This document shows, piece after piece, positions 60,506-64,000 of a stretch of DNA of 64,000 nucleotides (its first letter is position 1; the number at the start of each line of letters is the position of its first letter). Position numbers and translations under genes: made by a program. The notes beneath the pieces were generated by a model that did no database searches, was not told the DNA's origin, and was given only the letters and a program-made list of their open reading frames with translations. This DNA is from Rhodococcus maanshanensis NBRC 100610 (GTDB lineage Bacteria > Actinomycetota > Actinomycetes > Mycobacteriales > Mycobacteriaceae). The stretch spans positions 1 through 64,000 of the forward strand of contig NZ_BCXA01000033.1 of the NCBI RefSeq assembly GCF_001894865.1, given 5' to 3'.

Positions 60506-61804
60506 ATGGGGATCGTCCAGCGATTCGAGCGCAAGCTGCAGGGCGCCGTCGGGGATGCCTTTGCCCGGGTCTTCGGCGGCGGCGTCATGCCCCAAGAGGT
60601 GGAATCCGCACTCCAGCAGGAGGCCACCGACCGGGTTCAGCACCTCGATGGCGGACACCTGCTGGCCCCCAACATGTACGTGATCACCATCAACGAATCC
60701 GATCACGACGAACTGGCGACGGACCGGGACTTGACAGTCAAGGCCTTCGCCCGACACCTTGAGGGCTTCATCCGCGACCAGGGATGGCAGACCTATGGCC
60801 CCATCACCGTGCGGTTCGAACCGAGCCCGGCGTTGCACACGGGCCAGTTCCGGACCAGCGGGACGGTGGACCCCGATGCGGGGCGGCCACCGGCTCGTAG
60901 CCCAGGCCCGGAAGTGCACGCAGTCCCGCTACCTCGACCCTCCGCTCATCCGAACCCAGGAGCTGGCCCCATGACGCAGAACTCAGGCTACGACGCCAAC
61001 CGCGAGCCCGCGGACAACGAGGGCCGGCCCGAATACCAGCCGGCATACGCCTCGAACAGCTACGCCAACGGCAACAGCTACCCCAGCGAGCAGCCGCGGA
61101 ACAACGGCTACGCGAGCGAGCAGCCGCGCAACGGCTACGAGCGGCCCTACGGCGGCGGCTACCAGGATCCGTACGCGCAGGGCGCGGGCGACCCGTACGC
61201 CCAGGGTGCGAGCGATCCGTACGCGCAGGGGGCGGGCGATCCGTACGCGCAGGGGGCAGGCGACCCGTACGCCCAGGGTGCGAGCGATCCGTACGCGCAG
61301 GGCGGCTACCAGCAGGGCGCGCCGGTCTACCCGCCGCAGTCCCCCGCCTACCCGCCGCAGCAGCAGGGCTCCGGCTACCCCGCACAGCAGGCCCCGCAGG
61401 CCCCCCAGGCCCCGCAGAGCTACGACTACCAGCAGAGCGCGTACGGCCAGGACTACCCGGCCTACGACCAGCAGCCCTACGGCGCGGGCGCGTACTCGGG
61501 CTTCGATGCCGACCGCACCTTCACGGTCACCCTGCAGCTCGAGGACGGCAGCGGCCGCAACTTCCAGCTCCGCGAGGGCCGCAACGTGATCGGCCGCGGC
61601 CAGGAGGCCCAGTTCCGGCTGCCCGACACCGGCGTCTCGCGTCGGCACATCGAGATCCGCTGGGACGGCCAGGTCGCGATGCTCTCCGATCTCGGCTCGA
61701 CCAACGGCACCACCGTGAACGGCGCGCCGGTTCAGGATTGGCAGCTCGCCGACGGTGACGTGATCCGCGCGGGCAACTCCGAGATCCTGGTCCGTATCCT
61801 CTGA
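60506..61804 (+). CDS. fhaA: FHA domain protein FhaA (DUF3662)
   Basis: A 432-residue cytoplasmic signalling protein. Residues 1-118 are the DUF3662 domain (GIVQRFERKLQGAVGDAFARVFGG, then VITINESDHDELATDRDLTVKAFARHL). Residues 150-330 are a Gln/Tyr/Pro/Gly-rich linker with six DPYAQGA repeats. Residues 345-430 form an FHA domain (NVIGRGQEAQFRLPDTGVSRRHIEI, DLGSTNGTTVNG), which binds phosphothreonine. In mycobacteria FhaA binds the phosphorylated pseudokinase MviN/MurJ and regulates peptidoglycan synthesis. GAGGAG precedes the ATG. fhaB follows 166 nt later. Confidence 0.96.
   Translation: MGIVQRFERKLQGAVGDAFARVFGGGVMPQEVESALQQEATDRVQHLDGGHLLAPNMYVITINESDHDELATDRDLTVKAFARHLEGFIRDQGWQTYGPITVRFEPSPALHTGQFRTSGTVDPDAGRPPARSPGPEVHAVPLPRPSAHPNPGAGPMTQNSGYDANREPADNEGRPEYQPAYASNSYANGNSYPSEQPRNNGYASEQPRNGYERPYGGGYQDPYAQGAGDPYAQGASDPYAQGAGDPYAQGAGDPYAQGASDPYAQGGYQQGAPVYPPQSPAYPPQQQGSGYPAQQAPQAPQAPQSYDYQQSAYGQDYPAYDQQPYGAGAYSGFDADRTFTVTLQLEDGSGRNFQLREGRNVIGRGQEAQFRLPDTGVSRRHIEIRWDGQVAMLSDLGSTNGTTVNGAPVQDWQLADGDVIRAGNSEILVRIL
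61166..61306 (+). repeat. Six 24-bp repeats inside fhaA
   Basis: Units of 24 bp encode DPYAQGAG or DPYAQGAS; unit starts run from 61166 to 61286 in steps of 24. Near-identity of codons between units suggests slippage-prone tandem duplication. Confidence 0.85.
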
Positions 61805-61970
61805 CCCGCCACGGCGGTAACAACCGAACCAGCGGAAGCCCCTTCGGATTCCGTATGGTGGTTGCGCACCCATATAGCGATCGACACAGGCCGTATCGCC
61901 ATAAGATGCTGCCAGTAAAAAGCCGGAGTTCGGGACCACCCGATCGCCACGAATGAGGAGGTGGACCGCC

Positions 61971-62435
61971 GTGCAGGGACTCATCCTGCAGTTGACCAGG
62001 GCGGGCTTCCTGCTGTTGCTGTGGCTGTTCGTCTGGGGCGTGCTCCGGGCCCTGCGCAGCGACGTCTACGCCGCCTCGGGTGTGCGTGTGCCGCCCCGAT
62101 ATTCGCGTAGCTCCTCGGTGCTGCCCTCCTTCGGCAAGCCGAAGGTGGCCAAGTTCCTCATCGTCACTCAGGGCGCGCTTGCCGGCACCCGCATCACGCT
62201 CAGCTCGCAGCCCGTCCTGATCGGGCGGGCCGACGATTCCACCCTCGTGCTCACCGACGACTACGCCTCCACCCGGCACGCTCGGCTCTCTCAGCGCGGA
62301 ACCGACTGGTACGTGGAGGATCTCGGATCGACCAACGGCACCTACCTGGACCGGGCGAAGGTGACCACCGCGGTGCGGGTGCCCCTCGGTACCCCGGTTC
62401 GCGTTGGCAAGACCGTGATCGAGCTGCGCCCGTGA
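61971..62435 (+). CDS. fhaB: FHA domain protein FhaB (FipA)
   Basis: A 154-residue protein with a membrane helix near residues 8-26 (TRAGFLLLLWLFVWGVL) and a C-terminal FHA domain (VLIGRADDSTLVLTDDYASTRHARLS, DLGSTNGTYLDRAKV). In mycobacteria it takes part in cell division and is a substrate of PknA/PknB. GTG 61971 follows GAGGAGG and gives the start MQGLILQLTRAG, as in the M. tuberculosis protein; the frame from 61953 lacks support. The stop overlaps pstP by GTGA. Confidence 0.96.
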   Translation: MQGLILQLTRAGFLLLLWLFVWGVLRALRSDVYAASGVRVPPRYSRSSSVLPSFGKPKVAKFLIVTQGALAGTRITLSSQPVLIGRADDSTLVLTDDYASTRHARLSQRGTDWYVEDLGSTNGTYLDRAKVTTAVRVPLGTPVRVGKTVIELRP

Positions 62436-63874
62436 CCCTCGTCCTCCGTTACGCGGCGCGCAGCGACCGTGGCCTGGTGCGCTCGAACAACGAAGATTCC
62501 GTGTACGCGGGCGCCCGTCTGCTCGCGCTCGCCGACGGCATGGGCGGCCACGCCGCCGGCGAGGTCGCCTCCCAGCTGATGATCGCGGCCCTCGCGCACC
62601 TCGACGACGACGAGCCCGGCGAGGACCTGCTCGGCAAGCTCGAGGCGGCGACCCGCGCGGGCAACGCCGCCATCGCCGATCAGGTCGAGGACGAGCCCGA
62701 ACTCGACGGCATGGGCACCACCCTGACCGCGATCCTGTTCGCGGGCAGCAGGCTCGGCCTTGTGCACATCGGCGACTCGCGCGCGTACCTGCTGCGCGAT
62801 GGCGTGCTCACCCAGATCACCCGCGACGACACCTTCGTCCAGTCCCTCGTCGACGAGGGACGGATCACCGCCGAGCAGGCGCACACCCACCCGCAGCGTT
62901 CGCTGATCATGCGGGCGCTGACCGGCAACGAGATCGAGCCGACCCTCACGGTCAGGGAGGCCCGCGCAGGCGACCGGTACCTGCTGTGCTCCGACGGACT
63001 CTCCGATGTCGTCAGCGACGAGACGATCTCGGAGGTGCTCGGCGAGGGTGAGCACGGCGAGTCCGCCGACCGGCTGATCGAATTGGCGCTGCGCAGCGGC
63101 GGTCCCGACAACGTCACGGTGGTCGTCGCCGACGTCATCGACCTCGACTACGGCCAGAGCCATCCCATCGTTGCCGGCGCCGCCTCCCACGAGGACGAGG
63201 AAGACTCACCGCCGCCGGACACCGCCGCAGGACGGGCCGCGGCCATGCGCCCGCCGCGGGCGACCCCGCGCCGGGTGACCGGCCCGGTCGACACCGAGGC
63301 CGCGAAGCCGAAGCGACGGCTGACCTGGATCCTGTTGGGGCTGGGGCTGATCGCCGTCGTGGTCGTGGGGCTCGTGATCGGGCGCAGCCTGATCCGCAGC
63401 AACTATTACGTGGGTGCGGACGACAGCCGGGTGACCGTGCTGCGTGGTGTCCCCGGCTCCGTGTTCGGGTACTCACTGCAGGAGGCGAACCTCGTCGGGT
63501 GCATCACCAACAGCGGCTCGCTGAGCCTGGTGACCCCGGACGCCGAGCCGACGAACTGCACCATGCTGATGGTCGACGACCTGCAGCCCTCGGCCCGTGA
63601 ACAGGTGCGGGCTGGCCTGCCGTCGGGCAGCCTCGACGACGCCAAGCGGCAGATGAGCCGTCTCGCCACCGCCGACCTGCTCCCGGTGTGCCAGACCACC
63701 ACCCCCGTGCCTCCCGCTCCCCCGGCGACCGGCGCACCCGCCGGCCCCGCCGCGCCCGGTGCCACGGCCACGCCGACCACCCAACCGCCGCCCTCCGCGG
63801 CGCCGCCGACGCCCACCCCCTCCGAGTTGGCTCAGGCACAGGTGCCCGGGCAGAACTGCAGGACCGGCCGCTGA
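62432..63874 (+). CDS. pstP: PP2C-type Ser/Thr protein phosphatase PstP
   Basis: A 480-residue membrane phosphatase. Residues 5-235 are the PP2C domain with metal Asp residues in ALADGMGGHAAG, IGDSRAYLL, CSDGLSDVV and GGPDNVTVV. A cytoplasmic linker follows, then a membrane helix at about 294-316 (WILLGLGLIAVVVVGLVIG) and an extracellular part with two Cys and a Pro/Thr-rich tail. It dephosphorylates PknA/PknB and their targets. GTG 62432 overlaps fhaB, and the stop overlaps rodA (TGATG), so the genes form one coupled unit. Confidence 0.97.
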   Translation: MTLVLRYAARSDRGLVRSNNEDSVYAGARLLALADGMGGHAAGEVASQLMIAALAHLDDDEPGEDLLGKLEAATRAGNAAIADQVEDEPELDGMGTTLTAILFAGSRLGLVHIGDSRAYLLRDGVLTQITRDDTFVQSLVDEGRITAEQAHTHPQRSLIMRALTGNEIEPTLTVREARAGDRYLLCSDGLSDVVSDETISEVLGEGEHGESADRLIELALRSGGPDNVTVVVADVIDLDYGQSHPIVAGAASHEDEEDSPPPDTAAGRAAAMRPPRATPRRVTGPVDTEAAKPKRRLTWILLGLGLIAVVVVGLVIGRSLIRSNYYVGADDSRVTVLRGVPGSVFGYSLQEANLVGCITNSGSLSLVTPDAEPTNCTMLMVDDLQPSAREQVRAGLPSGSLDDAKRQMSRLATADLLPVCQTTTPVPPAPPATGAPAGPAAPGATATPTTQPPPSAAPPTPTPSELAQAQVPGQNCRTGR

Positions 63875-64000
63875 TGTCTGTCTCCGCGGCACCATCGGGG
63901 CCCTCCTTCCCGAGTCCGGCCGGAGGGTTCGCGCCCGCACCCGTGCAATCGAACCGACGCAACGTCGAACTGCTGCTGATCTGCTGCGCCATCGCGATCA
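63874..64000 (+). CDS. rodA: FtsW/RodA/SpoVE family protein, 5' part only
   Basis: Only the first 42 residues lie in the window. They show a Pro/Ser/Ala-rich cytoplasmic start and the beginning of the first helix (NRRNVELLLICCAIAI), which is the usual start of RodA in mycolata. The position right after pstP, overlapping at TGATG, matches the conserved fhaA-fhaB-pstP-rodA-pbpA-pknA-pknB order. RodA is the glycan-strand polymerase of peptidoglycan. Confidence 0.85.
   Translation, partial: MSVSAAPSGPSFPSPAGGFAPAPVQSNRRNVELLLICCAIAI

Noticed and set aside
61166-61306. Regularly spaced repeats as a possible CRISPR array
   Set aside because: The units are contiguous 24-bp in-frame coding repeats with no spacers.

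Overview
The window is GC-rich (about 70% in most stretches) and reads as a chromosomal segment of a mycolic-acid actinobacterium, most likely Nocardia or a close Rhodococcus relative. The reasons are gene content typical of that group: SodA, RraA, the fused LysX, GltBD, and the FhaA-FhaB-PstP-RodA cell-wall signalling cluster preceded by a tRNA-Leu(CAG). In M. tuberculosis these genes flank the replication origin on both sides; here gltB and fhaA are only about 2.5 kb apart with no oriC-dnaA between them. I see no prophage, CRISPR array or intact insertion sequence.

Layout. 1-3.2 kb: sodA, an SMP-30 protein, an unknown gene and a Mn exporter behind a yybP-ykoY-type manganese riboswitch. 3.2-9.1 kb: an array of seven paralogous secreted proteins, all on the minus strand. 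Six have the same upstream 18-bp element at a fixed distance from a -10-like box; the array is interrupted by an F420-type oxidoreductase and a DksA/TraR protein. 9.2-17.3 kb: an SDR, a TM0106 nuclease, a copper operon (small membrane protein, YcnI, CopC, CopD), an MmcQ protein and a DHA2 exporter. 17.4-21.1 kb: SRPBCC, GabD2 and a FadD19-like ligase. 21.2-22.7 kb: a methyltransferase divergent from an XRE-cupin regulator. 22.8-27.3 kb: three tandem alpha/beta-hydrolase/class III cyclase fusions with altered catalytic residues.

27.3-38.1 kb: an IS3 OrfA-like small protein, envelope proteins of unknown role, DUF5313, RraA, an L,D-transpeptidase, a PhoX phosphatase, a TetR/VOC pair sharing an operator, a steroid 5-alpha-reductase-like protein, a lower-GC block with an EspC/WXG100-type operon, and an S4 protein. 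Four copies of a short palindromic repeat lie between genes here. 38.1-47.7 kb: lysX with two translationally coupled genes, a histidine phosphatase, an ABM protein, an esterase, a PucR regulator and a cutinase. 48.1-51.7 kb: two secreted Ig-repeat proteins. 51.9-58 kb: gltBD. 58.3-60 kb: a TetR/monooxygenase pair with a double operator. 60.3-64 kb: tRNA-Leu, fhaA, fhaB, pstP and the start of rodA.

The most unusual parts are the secreted-protein array with its shared upstream element, the triplicated cyclase fusions, the EspC/WXG100 block, and the palindromic repeat family.
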